Shown here one piece after another: positions 8,464 to 18,250 of a stretch of DNA of 64,000 nucleotides; the first letter of the stretch is position 1, and each line of letters starts with the position of its first letter. Source of the stretch: Paraburkholderia nodosa (GTDB taxonomy: Bacteria; Pseudomonadota; Gammaproteobacteria; Burkholderiales; Burkholderiaceae); assembly GCF_001718195.1 (NCBI RefSeq), contig NZ_MCNV01000003.1, positions 591,363-655,362 of the forward strand, written 5' to 3'. The notes under the pieces are model-generated. The model had not been told where the DNA came from. It made no database searches and saw nothing but the letters and a program-made list of their open reading frames with translations. A program made the position numbers and the translations under genes.

Positions 8464-8868
8464 TCAAGCCGCCGCGCCAGCCGCCAGCGACGTCACGAAC
8501 TCGACGACGACACCGGGCGCAAGCGCAACGAACAACTGCACTTCCTCGCTCGCGGGCACCTCCGCCAGCTGGTACGGCACGCGGCGCGCGGCCAGCCGTT
8601 CGACGAGTGCGCGCCATTCAATACCGGGGGCCACGCGAAACGCCACGTGGTCGATGCGCGGCGCCACGAGCGCAGACGATCCGCCTGACAACCGGGCGGG
8701 CTCGGTTGCCTCGACCAGATGGATGACCGGGCGGCCGTTCGCGTAGAGCCAGTGGCCGCCCACGCGAAACGGCGGACGGGTGCCGTCTTCGAGGCCGACG
8801 ATGTCGCGAAAGAAGCGGCATGTGCCTTCGAGGTCGGGCGTGACGAGGGTGACGTGATCGAGTTGCAT
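8464..8868 (-). CDS. VOC-superfamily (glyoxalase/dioxygenase fold) protein
   Basis: 134 residues. The paired beta-alpha-beta-beta-beta modules of the vicinal-oxygen-chelate fold are visible: MQLDHVTLVTPDLEGTCRFF at the start, a first module ending PVIHLVEA, and a second from RIDHVAFRV to VVVEFVTS. His5, His of VIHLVE, His of IDHVAF and Glu of VEF are candidate metal ligands. Members include glyoxalases, antibiotic-binding proteins and dioxygenases; I cannot choose. It shares a divergent 113-bp promoter region with the LysR gene and is followed by the MFS exporter, so a role in detoxifying or modifying a small molecule is inferred. Confidence 0.8.
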   Translation of the reverse strand: MQLDHVTLVTPDLEGTCRFFRDIVGLEDGTRPPFRVGGHWLYANGRPVIHLVEATEPARLSGGSSALVAPRIDHVAFRVAPGIEWRALVERLAARRVPYQLAEVPASEEVQLFVALAPGVVVEFVTSLAAGAAA

Positions 8869-8947
8869 GGCGTGCGAGCCGAGGCCGTTGTCCTGAAAAC
8901 ACGCGCATTGTCGCGGCTACACTCGAATTTGATAATTGGCGTAGCAT

Positions 8948-8962
8948 TTGAATCATTTTCAA
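8948..8962. promoter_or_regulatory. Candidate LysR-type operator (T-N11-A box)
   Basis: TTGAA (8948-8952) and TTCAA (8958-8962) form a perfect inverted repeat, and T8949 to A8961 gives the T-N11-A spacing of LysR operators. It lies in an AT-rich island of the 113-bp gap between the divergent VOC and LysR genes, 20 bases before the LysR start. Confidence 0.6.
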
Positions 8963-8981
8963 TTCATTTCTAATAATCGCG

Positions 8982-9965
8982 ATGGACAACCTCGGCGACG
9001 TGCGCTTGTTCGTTGAGGCGGCACGCCTCGGCAGCCTTTCCGCGGCGGGCCGCAAGCTCGGCCTCACGCCCGCGGCGGCCAGTGCCCGGCTCGCGCGGCT
9101 CGAAGCGGAGTTGCGTGCGCGTCTGTTCGACCGCACCACCCGCCAGCTGCGCCTCACCGACGAAGGCCGCGTCTATCTCACCTGCAGCGAGCACGCGCTG
9201 CGCTCGCTCGACGACGCCAAAGCGGCCTTGCAGGAGGGCCAGAACGCGGTGCGCGGCAAGGTGCGCATATCGGCGACCTCGGATTTTGGCCGCAATCTGC
9301 TGATGACCTGGCTCGACGAGTTCCGCGCTCTTTATCCCGACGTGCGTTTCGCGCTGATGCTGACCGACTCGCTCTCGAATCTCGTGCTCGAAGACATCGA
9401 TCTCGCGATCCGCTTCGGCACGCCGCAGGACAGCTCGCTCGTGGCGCGCTGGCTCGCGCCGAACCGCCGTGTGCTGTGCGCCTCGCCCGAGTACCTCGCG
9501 CGCTGCGGCGAACCGCGGGAGCCGAACGATCTGGCCCGTTTCGACTGCATCGTGATCGGCTCGGCGGAGGGGCCGGTGAACGAATGGCGCTTTACGCGCG
9601 GCAGCGACTCGCAGACCGAAACGCAAACCTATACGGTGCCGCTCGACGCCGCGCTCGAATCGACGGATGGCGAAGTGGCGCGCCAGTGGGCGCTGTGCGG
9701 CTACGGCCTCGCGGTGAAGTCGATCTGGGACGTCGCGGACGATCTGCGCGCCGGGCGGCTCAAGACCGTGATGCCCGAGTGGCGCTACCCCGACGCGCCG
9801 CTGCACGCGCTCTATCACCGCAACCGCTTTCTCGCGCCGCGCGTGCGGGCGCTGCTCGATTTCCTCACCGAGCGTTTCGCGCAGACTTCGGGCGAACTGG
9901 AGGCGCTCGTCCCCTGCACGGATCCGGCCGAAGCGACGCAAAGCCGCAGACGCAAACGGATATAA
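8982..9965 (+). CDS. LysR-family transcriptional regulator
   Basis: 327 residues. The N-terminal winged helix-turn-helix is clear (DVRLFVEAARLGSLSAAGRK, then LTPAAASARLARLEAEL and LFDRTTRQLRLTDEG). The C-terminal periplasmic-binding-like effector domain begins about residue 90 (VRGKVRISATSDFGRNLL) and belongs to the CrgA/DmlR-type group (DLAIRFGTPQDSSLVAR). The last 15 residues are a basic tail ending RRRKRI. Divergent placement against VOC-MFS and the palindrome between them suggest it controls those two genes and itself. Confidence 0.9.
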   Translation: MDNLGDVRLFVEAARLGSLSAAGRKLGLTPAAASARLARLEAELRARLFDRTTRQLRLTDEGRVYLTCSEHALRSLDDAKAALQEGQNAVRGKVRISATSDFGRNLLMTWLDEFRALYPDVRFALMLTDSLSNLVLEDIDLAIRFGTPQDSSLVARWLAPNRRVLCASPEYLARCGEPREPNDLARFDCIVIGSAEGPVNEWRFTRGSDSQTETQTYTVPLDAALESTDGEVARQWALCGYGLAVKSIWDVADDLRAGRLKTVMPEWRYPDAPLHALYHRNRFLAPRVRALLDFLTERFAQTSGELEALVPCTDPAEATQSRRRKRI

Positions 9966-9966
9966 T
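9961..9966 (+). promoter_or_regulatory. Possible -10 box upstream of miaB
   Basis: A consensus TATAAT overlaps the LysR stop codon. No convincing -35 lies 16-18 bases before it. If used, the miaB transcript would have a leader of about 280 bases. The gap to 10256 holds no other gene that I can support. Confidence 0.25.
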
Positions 9967-10256
9967 GTTGGATTGCGCAGAAAGCGATCCGCAGCCGCAT
10001 ACGCGTTGACCCATATTGCAAATATTGGCCAATGCGGCGGTGCCGGCAAAAAAGCGAAAAAGAAGTGAAAAGCAACGCGGATCGTCCCCAACGCATTGCC
10101 AGAAGCAGGATGCCAACGCCGGCCTCATAGCCGGTCTCCTCGCATCCCGATTCGGCCCTCATAAAACACCGTAGTCCTGACGTGCAGACCGTGCATCACG
10201 CGCGTGCATCAAGCGGACGACGCCCCCAGGTCAACCACTGCGAACGGCGAAACCCG

Positions 10257-11630
10257 ATGACCAAGAAAGTTTATGTAAAGACCTTTGGCTGCCAGATGAA
10301 CGAGTACGACTCCGACAAGATGGTCGACGTACTCGGCGCCGCCGAAGGTCTCGTGAAGACCGACACCCCCGAAGACGCGGACGTCATCCTCTTCAACACC
10401 TGTTCGGTGCGCGAAAAGGCGCAGGAGAAGGTCTTCTCCGACCTGGGCCGCGTGCGCGAGCTCAAGGAAGCGAACCCGAACCTGCTGATCGGCGTAGGCG
10501 GCTGTGTGGCGAGCCAGGAAGGCGCGGCGATCGTCGCGCGCGCGCCGTATGTGGACCTCGTGTTCGGCCCGCAAACGCTGCACCGCCTGCCGCAGATGAT
10601 CGACGCGCGCCGCGCCTCGGGCCGCGCGCAGGTGGACATCAGCTTCCCCGAAATCGAGAAGTTCGACCATCTGCCGCCCGCGCGCGTAGAAGGCCCGAGC
10701 GCGTTCGTCTCGATCATGGAAGGCTGCTCGAAATACTGCAGCTACTGCGTCGTGCCCTACACGCGCGGCGAGGAAGTCTCCCGCCCGCTCGACGACGTGC
10801 TCACCGAAATCGCGGGCCTCGCCGACCAGGGCGTGCGTGAAGTCACGCTGCTCGGCCAGAACGTCAACGCCTATCGTGGCGCGCTCACGAATGGCGCGCA
10901 CGACGTGGCCGACTTCGCGACGCTCATCGAATACGTCGCCGAAATCCCCGGCATCGAGCGCATCCGCTACACGACTTCGCACCCGAAGGAATTCACGCAG
11001 CGCCTGATCGACACCTACGCGAAGGTGCCCAAGCTCGTGAGCCACCTGCATCTGCCGGTTCAGCACGGCTCGGACCGCGTGCTCATGGCGATGAAGCGCG
11101 GCTACACCGTGCTCGAGTACAAGTCGATCATCCGCAAGCTGCGCGCGATCCGCCCGGACCTGTCGCTCTCCACGGACTTCATCGTCGGCTTCCCCGGCGA
11201 GACCGAAGAGGACTTCCAGAAGATGATGGCGCTCGTCGAGGAGATGAGCTACGACACGAGCTTCTCGTTCATCTACAGCCCGCGCCCGGGCACGCCCGCC
11301 GCGAATCTCGAAGACGACACGCCGCGCGAGGTGAAGCTCAAGCGCCTGCAGCACCTGCAGGCCACGATCGAAGCGAACGTGGCGCGCATCAGCCAGTCGA
11401 TGGTCGGCAATGTCGAACGCATTCTCGTGGAAGGCCCTTCGCGCAAGGACCCGAGCGAACTCTCGGGCCGCACGCAGAACAACCGCGTGGTGAACTTCCC
11501 GGCGCCGCTCGCTTCGCACGCGCGCCTGATCGGCCAGATGATCGACGTGAAGATCAACCACGCATACCCCCACTCGCTGCGCGGCGAACTCGTGCTCGCG
11601 CACGAAGACGCTTCGACGCTCGCGCACTAA
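10257..11630 (+). CDS. miaB: tRNA-2-methylthio-N6-dimethylallyladenosine synthase
   Basis: 457 residues from ATG at 10257 ([15 protein letters not shown]). A radical-SAM enzyme that adds a methylthio group to i6A37 of tRNAs reading UNN codons. The N-terminal domain has the three cluster cysteines Cys12, Cys49 and Cys83; the radical-SAM cluster is C157-x3-C161-x2-C164; a TRAM domain closes the protein (about residues 380-445). All six cluster cysteines are present, so the enzyme should be active. It heads the phoH-ybeY-corC-lnt cluster, an arrangement widespread in proteobacteria. Confidence 0.97.
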   Translation: MTKKVYVKTFGCQMNEYDSDKMVDVLGAAEGLVKTDTPEDADVILFNTCSVREKAQEKVFSDLGRVRELKEANPNLLIGVGGCVASQEGAAIVARAPYVDLVFGPQTLHRLPQMIDARRASGRAQVDISFPEIEKFDHLPPARVEGPSAFVSIMEGCSKYCSYCVVPYTRGEEVSRPLDDVLTEIAGLADQGVREVTLLGQNVNAYRGALTNGAHDVADFATLIEYVAEIPGIERIRYTTSHPKEFTQRLIDTYAKVPKLVSHLHLPVQHGSDRVLMAMKRGYTVLEYKSIIRKLRAIRPDLSLSTDFIVGFPGETEEDFQKMMALVEEMSYDTSFSFIYSPRPGTPAANLEDDTPREVKLKRLQHLQATIEANVARISQSMVGNVERILVEGPSRKDPSELSGRTQNNRVVNFPAPLASHARLIGQMIDVKINHAYPHSLRGELVLAHEDASTLAH

Positions 11631-11675
11631 TCGGCTCGGCGCACCCAGCCAGGAATTCAGGAGTTCAGAGACACC

Positions 11676-12809
11676 TTGAAGCCCAATCAGCAGCATCTGG
11701 AATTCACCGCGCCGCGCGACGACAACGCGCGGCTCGCCAACCTCTGCGGCCCGCTCGACGAAAACCTGCGGCAGATCGAGCAAGCGCTCGACGTGACGCT
11801 CGCGCGGCGCGGCCATCGCATCACGATTCGCGGGCGTGGCGCCAAGCTGGCGCTCGCGGCGCTCGAAAACTTCTACAACCAGGCGCGCGATCCGCTCTCC
11901 GTCGACGACATTCAGCTCGCGCTCGTCGAAGCCCGGCACCCTGCGAACTTTGGCGGCAACTCGGCGAACGATCCGCGTGGCAACGGCAGCGGCGGCATGC
12001 GCGGCAATGTGAATGGCGGCAATAGCGGCGGCAACGACGCTTCCGAGATCGACCCGCGTTTTCGCGGCGACCCCGATCATCCGTTCGACGAGCCGGCGAG
12101 CGAAGGCGTCGACGTCGAGGAACTGGGCCCGAAGCTCTACACGCGCCGTGCCGACCTGCGCGGCCGCACGCCTGCGCAGCGCGAATATCTGAAGCAGATC
12201 ATCTCGCACGACGTGACGTTCGGCATCGGGCCCGCGGGCACCGGCAAGACCTATCTCGCCGTGGCCTGCGCCGTGGACGCGCTCGAGCGCGACCAGGTCA
12301 AGCGCATCGTGCTCACGCGTCCGGCCGTGGAAGCGGGCGAGCGTCTCGGCTTCCTGCCCGGCGATCTGTCGCAGAAGGTCGATCCGTATCTGCGTCCGCT
12401 CTACGACGCGCTTTACGATCTGCTCGGCTTCGACAAGACCGCGAAGATGTTCGAGCGCCAGATGATCGAAATCGCGCCGCTCGCCTACATGCGCGGGCGC
12501 ACGCTCAATCACGCGTTCATCATTCTCGACGAGGCGCAGAACACCACGCCCGAGCAGATGAAGATGTTCCTCACGCGTATCGGCTTCGGCTCGAAGGCGG
12601 TCGTGACCGGCGACACCACGCAGATCGACTTGCCGCGCGGCCACAAGAGCGGCCTGATCGAAGCGCAGCATGTGCTGAAGGACGTGCGCGGCATCGCCGT
12701 CACGCACTTCACGAGTGCGGACGTCGTGCGCCATCCGCTCGTCGCGCGTATCGTCGAGGCGTATGACGCGCATTCGAAAAAGGACGAAGGCGTTGGCGAC
12801 GCGCGCTAA
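11676..12809 (+). CDS. ybeZ: PhoH-like ATPase (YbeZ)
   Basis: 377 residues starting at a TTG (11676) with AGAGA upstream. The P-loop GPAGTGKT is at about 185-192 and Walker [10 protein letters not shown] about residue 288. The N-terminal 90 residues are KH-like as in YbeZ, and residues 91-120 are an inserted Gly/Asn-rich linker without secondary structure. YbeZ is an ATPase/possible RNA helicase that works with YbeY in rRNA processing; ybeY follows 35 bases later. The linker is longer than in E. coli YbeZ. Confidence 0.93.
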   Translation: MKPNQQHLEFTAPRDDNARLANLCGPLDENLRQIEQALDVTLARRGHRITIRGRGAKLALAALENFYNQARDPLSVDDIQLALVEARHPANFGGNSANDPRGNGSGGMRGNVNGGNSGGNDASEIDPRFRGDPDHPFDEPASEGVDVEELGPKLYTRRADLRGRTPAQREYLKQIISHDVTFGIGPAGTGKTYLAVACAVDALERDQVKRIVLTRPAVEAGERLGFLPGDLSQKVDPYLRPLYDALYDLLGFDKTAKMFERQMIEIAPLAYMRGRTLNHAFIILDEAQNTTPEQMKMFLTRIGFGSKAVVTGDTTQIDLPRGHKSGLIEAQHVLKDVRGIAVTHFTSADVVRHPLVARIVEAYDAHSKKDEGVGDAR

Positions 12810-12844
12810 CGCCGCCGCCTGCGTCGCTTCATAGCTCGAGCCCC

Positions 12845-13306
12845 ATGCCCCGCGCACCAAAACTCAAACTGACCGTGCAGTTCCCCGCCGCGAAGGCGTT
12901 CCCCGAGCACAAGGCCGCGCTGCCGCGCGCCACCGTGGCGGCGTGGCTCAAGGCCGCGCTGTTCGCGGACGCGGAACTGGCCGTGCGCTTCGTCGACGCC
13001 GAGGAAGGCCGCACGCTCAACCGCACCTATCGCGGCAAGGACTACGCGACCAACGTGCTCACCTTCGCGTATGCGCAGAGCGAGGACGATCCGGTCACGG
13101 GCGATCTGGTCCTGTGCTGCCCCGTGGTGGAAAAGGAAGCCGCCGAGCAGGGCAAGCCGCTCGCCGCGCACTACGCGCATCTGCTCGTGCATGGCGCGCT
13201 GCACGCGCAGGGTTACGATCACGAAGACGAGACCGAAGCCGAAGAGATGGAAGGCATCGAGACCGAGGTGCTCAACTCGCTAGGCTTTCCTGATCCGTAC
13301 AAGTAA
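12845..13306 (+). CDS. ybeY: Endoribonuclease YbeY (rRNA maturation factor)
   Basis: 153 residues. The zinc-binding signature [11 protein letters not shown] (H-x3-H-x5-H) is intact near residue 117, followed by an acidic helix ([11 protein letters not shown]). The segment [17 protein letters not shown] is the family hallmark. YbeY is a single-strand endoribonuclease for 16S rRNA 3' end maturation and 70S quality control. Starts 35 bases after ybeZ and ends 9 bases before the ChaC gene, so it is translated in one operon. Confidence 0.96.
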   Translation: MPRAPKLKLTVQFPAAKAFPEHKAALPRATVAAWLKAALFADAELAVRFVDAEEGRTLNRTYRGKDYATNVLTFAYAQSEDDPVTGDLVLCCPVVEKEAAEQGKPLAAHYAHLLVHGALHAQGYDHEDETEAEEMEGIETEVLNSLGFPDPYK

Positions 13307-13315
13307 GCCCCCGCC

Positions 13316-14005
13316 ATGAACGACAAACGCACGCCCGATTTCGCCGAACCCTCAGCACTGCCCGAGGCAGGCGATGCGAGCGTGCCCTGCCCCGGGTATC
13401 CGCCGGCGCTCGGCGAGTCACGGCTCCTGAGCGAAGACGAGTTGAGCGCCTCGCTCGACTGCACGCTAAAGGCGCAAGGCTGGGACGGCGCGAGCGACAT
13501 CTGGCTGTTCGGCTATGGCTCGCTGATCTGGAACCCAGGGCTGCCCACCGTCGAGAACGTGCGTTCGCGCGTGCACGGCTACCATCGCGGGCTGTACCTG
13601 TGGTCGCGCGTGAACCGCGGCACGCCCGAGCAGCCCGGCCTCGTCCTCGCGCTCGACCGCGGCGGCTCGTGCGCGGGCGTCGCGTTCCGCCTCGCCGCCG
13701 AGGGCGTGATGCCGCACCTCGAAGCGCTCTGGCGCCGCGAGATGCCGATGGGCTCGTACCGCCCCGCCTGGCTGCCCTGTGTGCTCGCAGACGGCCGCCG
13801 CGTCGACGCGCTCGCCTTCGTCATGCGCCGTGATGTGGCGTCTTACACCGGCAAGCTTTCCGAAGCCACGGTGCGCACCGTGTTCGGCTGCGCATCGGGG
13901 CGCTACGGCACGACGCTCGACTACGTGCGCCGCACCGTCGATGCGCTGCGCGAGAGCGGCATGCGCGACCGCGCCCTGGAGCGGCTGCTCGCGCGCTGCG
14001 CTTGA
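13316..14005 (+). CDS. chaC: ChaC-family gamma-glutamylcyclotransferase
   Basis: 229 residues. The substrate loop GYGSLIWNPG lies near residue 65, and the expected acidic residue sits in the middle of the chain (LEALWRREM), followed by the strand VDALAFVM. ChaC enzymes cleave glutathione to 5-oxoproline and Cys-Gly in the cytoplasm. The first 60 residues are a Pro/Ala/Asp-rich extension with no visible fold. Starting 9 bases after ybeY, it is inside the ybeZ-ybeY-corC-lnt group where E. coli has no such gene. Confidence 0.88.
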   Translation: MNDKRTPDFAEPSALPEAGDASVPCPGYPPALGESRLLSEDELSASLDCTLKAQGWDGASDIWLFGYGSLIWNPGLPTVENVRSRVHGYHRGLYLWSRVNRGTPEQPGLVLALDRGGSCAGVAFRLAAEGVMPHLEALWRREMPMGSYRPAWLPCVLADGRRVDALAFVMRRDVASYTGKLSEATVRTVFGCASGRYGTTLDYVRRTVDALRESGMRDRALERLLARCA

Positions 14006-14196
14006 GGTCGGCGTCACGGGTGACGTCACGGCGCGCCGCTTTTTCGTCCACCGGGCGGCCACGCCGCATCTGCGTTAGGATGGATCTGCCGGTGTGTGTC
14101 CAATGTGTGGCATTACACGGTCGCGCCACAGGCATGTTGTATCCTTAACCCTCCGCAACAGCGCGCCCTGCCCCCAGCGGCAAAGGGCGCACCACC

Positions 14197-15090
14197 ATGA
14201 ACGACTCTTATCCCAGTCGACGCCAGACCGACAAACCGCAGGAAAAGCGCTCGCTCCTCGAGCGGCTGACCGACTTCATCTCGCCCGAGCCCGACTCTCG
14301 CAGCGAGCTTCTCGAAATCCTCCAGGACGCGCACGCGCGCAACCTGATCGACGCCGATTCGCTTTCGATGATCGAAGGCGTGTTCCAGGTGTCCGAGCTT
14401 TGCGCGCGCGACATCATGATCCCGCGCGCCCAGATGGACGCGATCAACATCGCCGACAGTCCTGACGACTTCATTCCGTACGTGCTGGAGAAAGCGCACT
14501 CGCGCTACCCCGTGTACGACGGCAACCGCGACAACGTGATCGGCGTGCTGCTCGCCAAAGACCTGCTGCGCTATTACGCCGAAGAGGAATTCGATGTGCG
14601 CGGCATGCTGCGCCCGGCCGTGTTCATCCCCGAGTCCAAGCGCCTGAACGTGCTGCTGCACGACTTTCGCCAGAACCGCAATCACATCGCCATCGTCGTG
14701 GACGAATACGGCGGCGTGGCCGGTCTCATCACGATCGAGGACGTGCTGGAGCAGATCGTGGGCGACATCGAGGACGAGTACGACTTCGACGAGGAAAGCG
14801 GCAACATCATCGCCTCGCCCGACGGGCGGTTCCGCGTGCGCGCGCTCACCGAAATCGAGCAGTTCAACGAGGCGTTCGGCACCCATTACCCGGATGAAGA
14901 AGTCGATACGATCGGCGGCTTCGTCACGAATCACTTCGGGCACGTGCCGCATCGCGGGGAGAAGGTGCGCATCGACGACCTGATCTTCGAGGTGCTGCGC
15001 GCCGACGCACGTCAGGTTCACATGCTGCTGGTGCGGCGCGACCCGATGGCAGGACAGCGCGAAGCCGCGCTGCAGCCGCCGGGCACCTGA
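14197..15090 (+). CDS. corC: CorC/HlyC-type CBS-domain protein (YbeX)
   Basis: 297 residues and no membrane segment, so it is the soluble YbeX/CorC form. An N-terminal helical part is followed by two CBS domains (about 70-190, DIMIPRAQMDAI and IVVDEYGGVAGLITIEDVLE) and a C-terminal CorC_HlyC domain (about 210-290, FRVRALTEIEQFNEAF). Named for magnesium/cobalt efflux; in the ybeZYX cluster it is linked to ribosome and heat-stress functions. AAGGG upstream of the ATG is a weak ribosome site. A 190-bp gap separates it from chaC, so it may have its own promoter. Confidence 0.93.
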   Translation: MNDSYPSRRQTDKPQEKRSLLERLTDFISPEPDSRSELLEILQDAHARNLIDADSLSMIEGVFQVSELCARDIMIPRAQMDAINIADSPDDFIPYVLEKAHSRYPVYDGNRDNVIGVLLAKDLLRYYAEEEFDVRGMLRPAVFIPESKRLNVLLHDFRQNRNHIAIVVDEYGGVAGLITIEDVLEQIVGDIEDEYDFDEESGNIIASPDGRFRVRALTEIEQFNEAFGTHYPDEEVDTIGGFVTNHFGHVPHRGEKVRIDDLIFEVLRADARQVHMLLVRRDPMAGQREAALQPPGT

Positions 15091-15122
15091 GCAAGCGCGA
15101 GCGCGCGGCCTACGCTTAGACG

Positions 15123-15148
15123 ACGCCAGCCTTGCGGCTGGCGTTTTT
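15123..15148 (+). terminator. Intrinsic terminator between corC and lnt
   Basis: ACGCCAGCC (15123-15131) pairs with GGCTGGCGT (15136-15144), loop TTGC, followed by T to 15148. A perfect 9-bp stem. It should end the miaB-ybeZ-ybeY-chaC-corC transcript and leave lnt dependent on read-through or its own promoter. Confidence 0.88.
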
Positions 15149-15286
15149 GCTTCAGCCGCGCCTACGCTCCGATCCGTCCCCAGGAGGCCGTCCCGGTACC
15201 GTCGCACGAAAGTGCTATCGTTGCGCTCGTCGCGCAATCCGCGCTCGCGCTTTTCAGCGCGCTTTCCATCGCATTCCACGCACCGC

Positions 15287-16978
15287 ATGGCCGAACCGAT
15301 CGATACCCGCACGCACACCGAGACGCGCGCGAGCGAAACCACCAACGGCGCCGCGCGCCGCGCGCTGCCCTTCTGGCACTATCTCGCCGCCGCCGCGCTG
15401 GGCGCGCTCAACACGCTGTCGTTCGCGCCCACGCCGCACGGCGGCTGGCTCGCCATTGCGATCTTTGCGCTGTTCTACTTCTGGCTCACGCGCACCACCG
15501 GCTGGAAAAGCGCGCTCTTTACGGGCTGGGCGTTCGGCTTCGGCAACTTCGTGAGCGGCGTGTGGTGGCTCTACGTGAGCATGCACTTCTACGGCGGCAT
15601 GCCCGCGGTGCTCGCGGGCGCCGCGCTCGTGCTGTTCTCGCTTTACCTCGGTCTATATCCGGCGCTCGCCTCGCTCGTCTGGTCGTTTTGCGCGGGGCAT
15701 GCGAAGAACGGCCGCAGCGGCGAGTTGCCGTTCTCGCCCAGCTGGCACGGCGCCTTTGCATTCGCGAGTGCATGGGCGCTCGGCGAATGGGCGCGCGGCT
15801 ATGTGTTCACCGGTTTTCCCTGGCTTTCGAGCGGCTACGCGCAAGTGGACGGTCCGCTTGCCGGTTTTGCGCCGATCGTGGGCGTGTTTGGCGTGGGCTG
15901 GGTGCTCGCGCTCGTCGCGGCGCTCATCGCTCAGGCGGTTTTGCGTGCGAGCGACGTAAAAGGCCAAGGCGGCACGGCGCCCCGGCGCGGCGCGGTGGCG
16001 ACGCCGGCGCTGCTTGCACTCGCCGTGATCGCCGCCGGCCTGCTGCTCTCGCTCGTTTCGTGGACGCAACCCTCCGGCACGCCGCTCAACGTGCGGCTGC
16101 TGCAAGGCAACGTCAAGCAGGACATGAAGTTCTCCGAGCAGGGCACGATCGACGCCCTCAACGAATTCCAGAAGTTGATTACCGAAAAGGCCGCCGATCT
16201 CGTCGTCACGCCCGAAACCGCGGTGCCGGTGCTCGTGCAGGAAATTCCCCAGAAGTTCGGCCGCGATGTTCGCGCCTTCGCCGACGGCACCAACACGGCG
16301 ATCCTGTTCGGCGCCGTGGGCGGCACGATCACGTCCGACGGGCGCGTGATCGACTACACCAACAGCCTCTTGGGCATCACGCCGGGCCAGAACGGCCTCT
16401 ATCGCTACGACAAACATCACCTCGTGCCCTTCGGCGAATTCGTGCCCTGGGGCTTCCGCTGGTTCGTCAATCTCATGAACATCCCGCTCGGCGACTTCGC
16501 GCGCGGGGCGCCCGTGCAGCCGCCCTTCCATGTGCACGGTGAGCTCGTGGCCGTGAACATCTGCTACGAGGACATCTTCGGCGAGGAGATCGCGCGCACC
16601 GTGCGCGAGAGCCCGACCTCGCCGGGCATCCTGATCAATTCGACGAACCTGGCGTGGTTCGGCGACACCATCGCGCTCGACCAGCACCTGCAGATCGCGC
16701 GCATGCGTTCGCTCGAAACCGGCCGCCCCATGCTGCGCGCGACCAACACGGGCGCCACCGCCGCCATCGACGCAAAAGGCCGCGTGATCGCACGCCTGCC
16801 GACGTTCGCGGTCGGTTCGCTCGACGTGAAGGTTGAAGGCACGAGCGGCTTCACGCCTTACGTGACGAGCGGCAACAACACGGTGATCGCCATTTCGTTG
16901 CTGCTGCTGGCGCTCGGCTTTGCGTTCGGACCGGCTTTCAAGGGCGCGAAGGAACGCAAGCCGACCAACGGAAAATAA
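15287..16978 (+). CDS. lnt: Apolipoprotein N-acyltransferase
   Basis: 563 residues from the ATG at 15287 (MAEPIDTRT); an upstream GTG at 15212 would add 25 residues without a ribosome site. About six membrane segments in the first 260 residues carry a periplasmic nitrilase-type domain with the catalytic triad Glu310 (VVTPETAVP), Lys376 ([12 protein letters not shown]) and Cys426 (NICYEDIFG). It transfers an acyl chain to the N-terminal Cys of lipoproteins, the last step of maturation, in the inner membrane. The spacing of the triad matches E. coli Lnt within two residues. Confidence 0.95.
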   Translation: MAEPIDTRTHTETRASETTNGAARRALPFWHYLAAAALGALNTLSFAPTPHGGWLAIAIFALFYFWLTRTTGWKSALFTGWAFGFGNFVSGVWWLYVSMHFYGGMPAVLAGAALVLFSLYLGLYPALASLVWSFCAGHAKNGRSGELPFSPSWHGAFAFASAWALGEWARGYVFTGFPWLSSGYAQVDGPLAGFAPIVGVFGVGWVLALVAALIAQAVLRASDVKGQGGTAPRRGAVATPALLALAVIAAGLLLSLVSWTQPSGTPLNVRLLQGNVKQDMKFSEQGTIDALNEFQKLITEKAADLVVTPETAVPVLVQEIPQKFGRDVRAFADGTNTAILFGAVGGTITSDGRVIDYTNSLLGITPGQNGLYRYDKHHLVPFGEFVPWGFRWFVNLMNIPLGDFARGAPVQPPFHVHGELVAVNICYEDIFGEEIARTVRESPTSPGILINSTNLAWFGDTIALDQHLQIARMRSLETGRPMLRATNTGATAAIDAKGRVIARLPTFAVGSLDVKVEGTSGFTPYVTSGNNTVIAISLLLLALGFAFGPAFKGAKERKPTNGK

Positions 16979-17074
16979 GCCGCGCAAAGCACACGAAACC
17001 TCGCGCTGAAGACGCAACCACACCGCTGCCGGCCGCCCGAACCCCGTCCAGGTCTCAAGGCTCCGGCAATCCGG

Positions 17075-17080
17075 TAAAAT
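17075..17080 (+). promoter_or_regulatory. Possible -10 box for glyQS
   Basis: TAAAAT in an otherwise GC-rich gap 147 bases before glyQ. No clear -35. The region 16979-17226 holds no gene that I can support. Confidence 0.25.
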
Positions 17081-17226
17081 TCAACGTTTTAGCACCTGGC
17101 CGCCTCCCGGCCCGGGCCACGCAAGGGGAAGGGGCAAAGCGGAGCATCGCCGCCCCGCCGGCGCGCTCGCCTGGCTCCGGCCGCCGCATTCCGCCCCCGA
17201 AAGCCCGAAAGACACTGCAGGCACAC

Positions 17227-18234
17227 ATGCTCACGTTTCAGCAAATCATCCTGACGCTCCAGTCTTACTGGGACAAGCAGGGCTGCGCACTGCTCCAGCC
17301 GATCGACATGGAAGTCGGCGCCGGCACCTCGCACGTCCACACCTTCCTGCGCGCAATCGGCCCCGAGCCGTGGCGTGCGGCCTATGTGCAGCCCTCGCGC
17401 CGCCCGAAGGACGGCCGCTACGGCGAGAACCCGAACCGTCTGCAGCACTACTATCAGTACCAGGTGGTGCTCAAGCCCGCGCCGGAGAACATTCTCGACC
17501 TGTACCTCGGCTCGCTCGAGGCGCTCGGCTTCGACCTGAAGCAGAACGACGTGCGCTTCGTCGAAGACGACTGGGAGAACCCCACGCTCGGCGCCTGGGG
17601 CCTCGGCTGGGAAGTGTGGCTCAACGGCATGGAAGTCACGCAGTTCACCTACTTCCAGCAGGTGGGCGGCATCGACTGCAAGCCGGTGCTCGGCGAAATC
17701 ACCTACGGTCTCGAGCGTCTCGCGATGTATCTGCAGAAGGTCGAGAACGTCTACGACCTCGTCTGGACCGAGTGGGAAGAGCCGGGCCCGAACGGCCCGG
17801 AAATGCGCCGCCTCACCTATGGCGACGTCTACCACCAGAACGAAGTCGAGCAATCGACCTACAACTTCGAGCACGCGAACGTCGACCTGCTGTTCACGTT
17901 CTTCAACGCGTACGAAAGCGAAGCGAAGCGCATGATCGATCTGCAGCTCGCGCTGCCCGCGTACGAACTCGTGCTCAAGGCCGGCCACACGTTCAACCTG
18001 CTCGACGCGCGCGGCGCGATCTCCGTGACGGAGCGCGCAGCGTACATCGGCCGCATTCGCGCGCTGTCGCGCAGCGTGGCGCAGTCGTACTACGAGTCGC
18101 GCGAGAAGCTCGGCTTCCCGATGCTCGGCAACCCCGTGCACGGCGTGCCAGGCCTGACCACCGACGAACAGGACGCCGCGATGCCCGCCTGGGCGCCGCC
18201 GCTGAAGGTCGAACGCAAGTTCGACGAGGCATGA
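17227..18234 (+). CDS. glyQ: Glycyl-tRNA synthetase alpha subunit
   Basis: 335 residues. This is the catalytic subunit of the tetrameric bacterial GlyRS. Conserved segments [38 protein letters not shown] and VNLEQVEQ-like [12 protein letters not shown] are intact. It charges tRNA-Gly together with the beta subunit, whose gene follows 16 bases later. The C-terminus after residue 305 (KVERKFDEA) is a slight variable extension. Confidence 0.97.
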   Translation: MLTFQQIILTLQSYWDKQGCALLQPIDMEVGAGTSHVHTFLRAIGPEPWRAAYVQPSRRPKDGRYGENPNRLQHYYQYQVVLKPAPENILDLYLGSLEALGFDLKQNDVRFVEDDWENPTLGAWGLGWEVWLNGMEVTQFTYFQQVGGIDCKPVLGEITYGLERLAMYLQKVENVYDLVWTEWEEPGPNGPEMRRLTYGDVYHQNEVEQSTYNFEHANVDLLFTFFNAYESEAKRMIDLQLALPAYELVLKAGHTFNLLDARGAISVTERAAYIGRIRALSRSVAQSYYESREKLGFPMLGNPVHGVPGLTTDEQDAAMPAWAPPLKVERKFDEA

Positions 18235-18250
18235 CCGGATCTCAAGAACA

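Noticed and set aside
10209..12860. 883-codon minus-strand frame across miaB and ybeZ
   Set aside because: It spans two well-identified genes and their gap, has no ribosome site and shows antisense composition (many His, Arg, Val).
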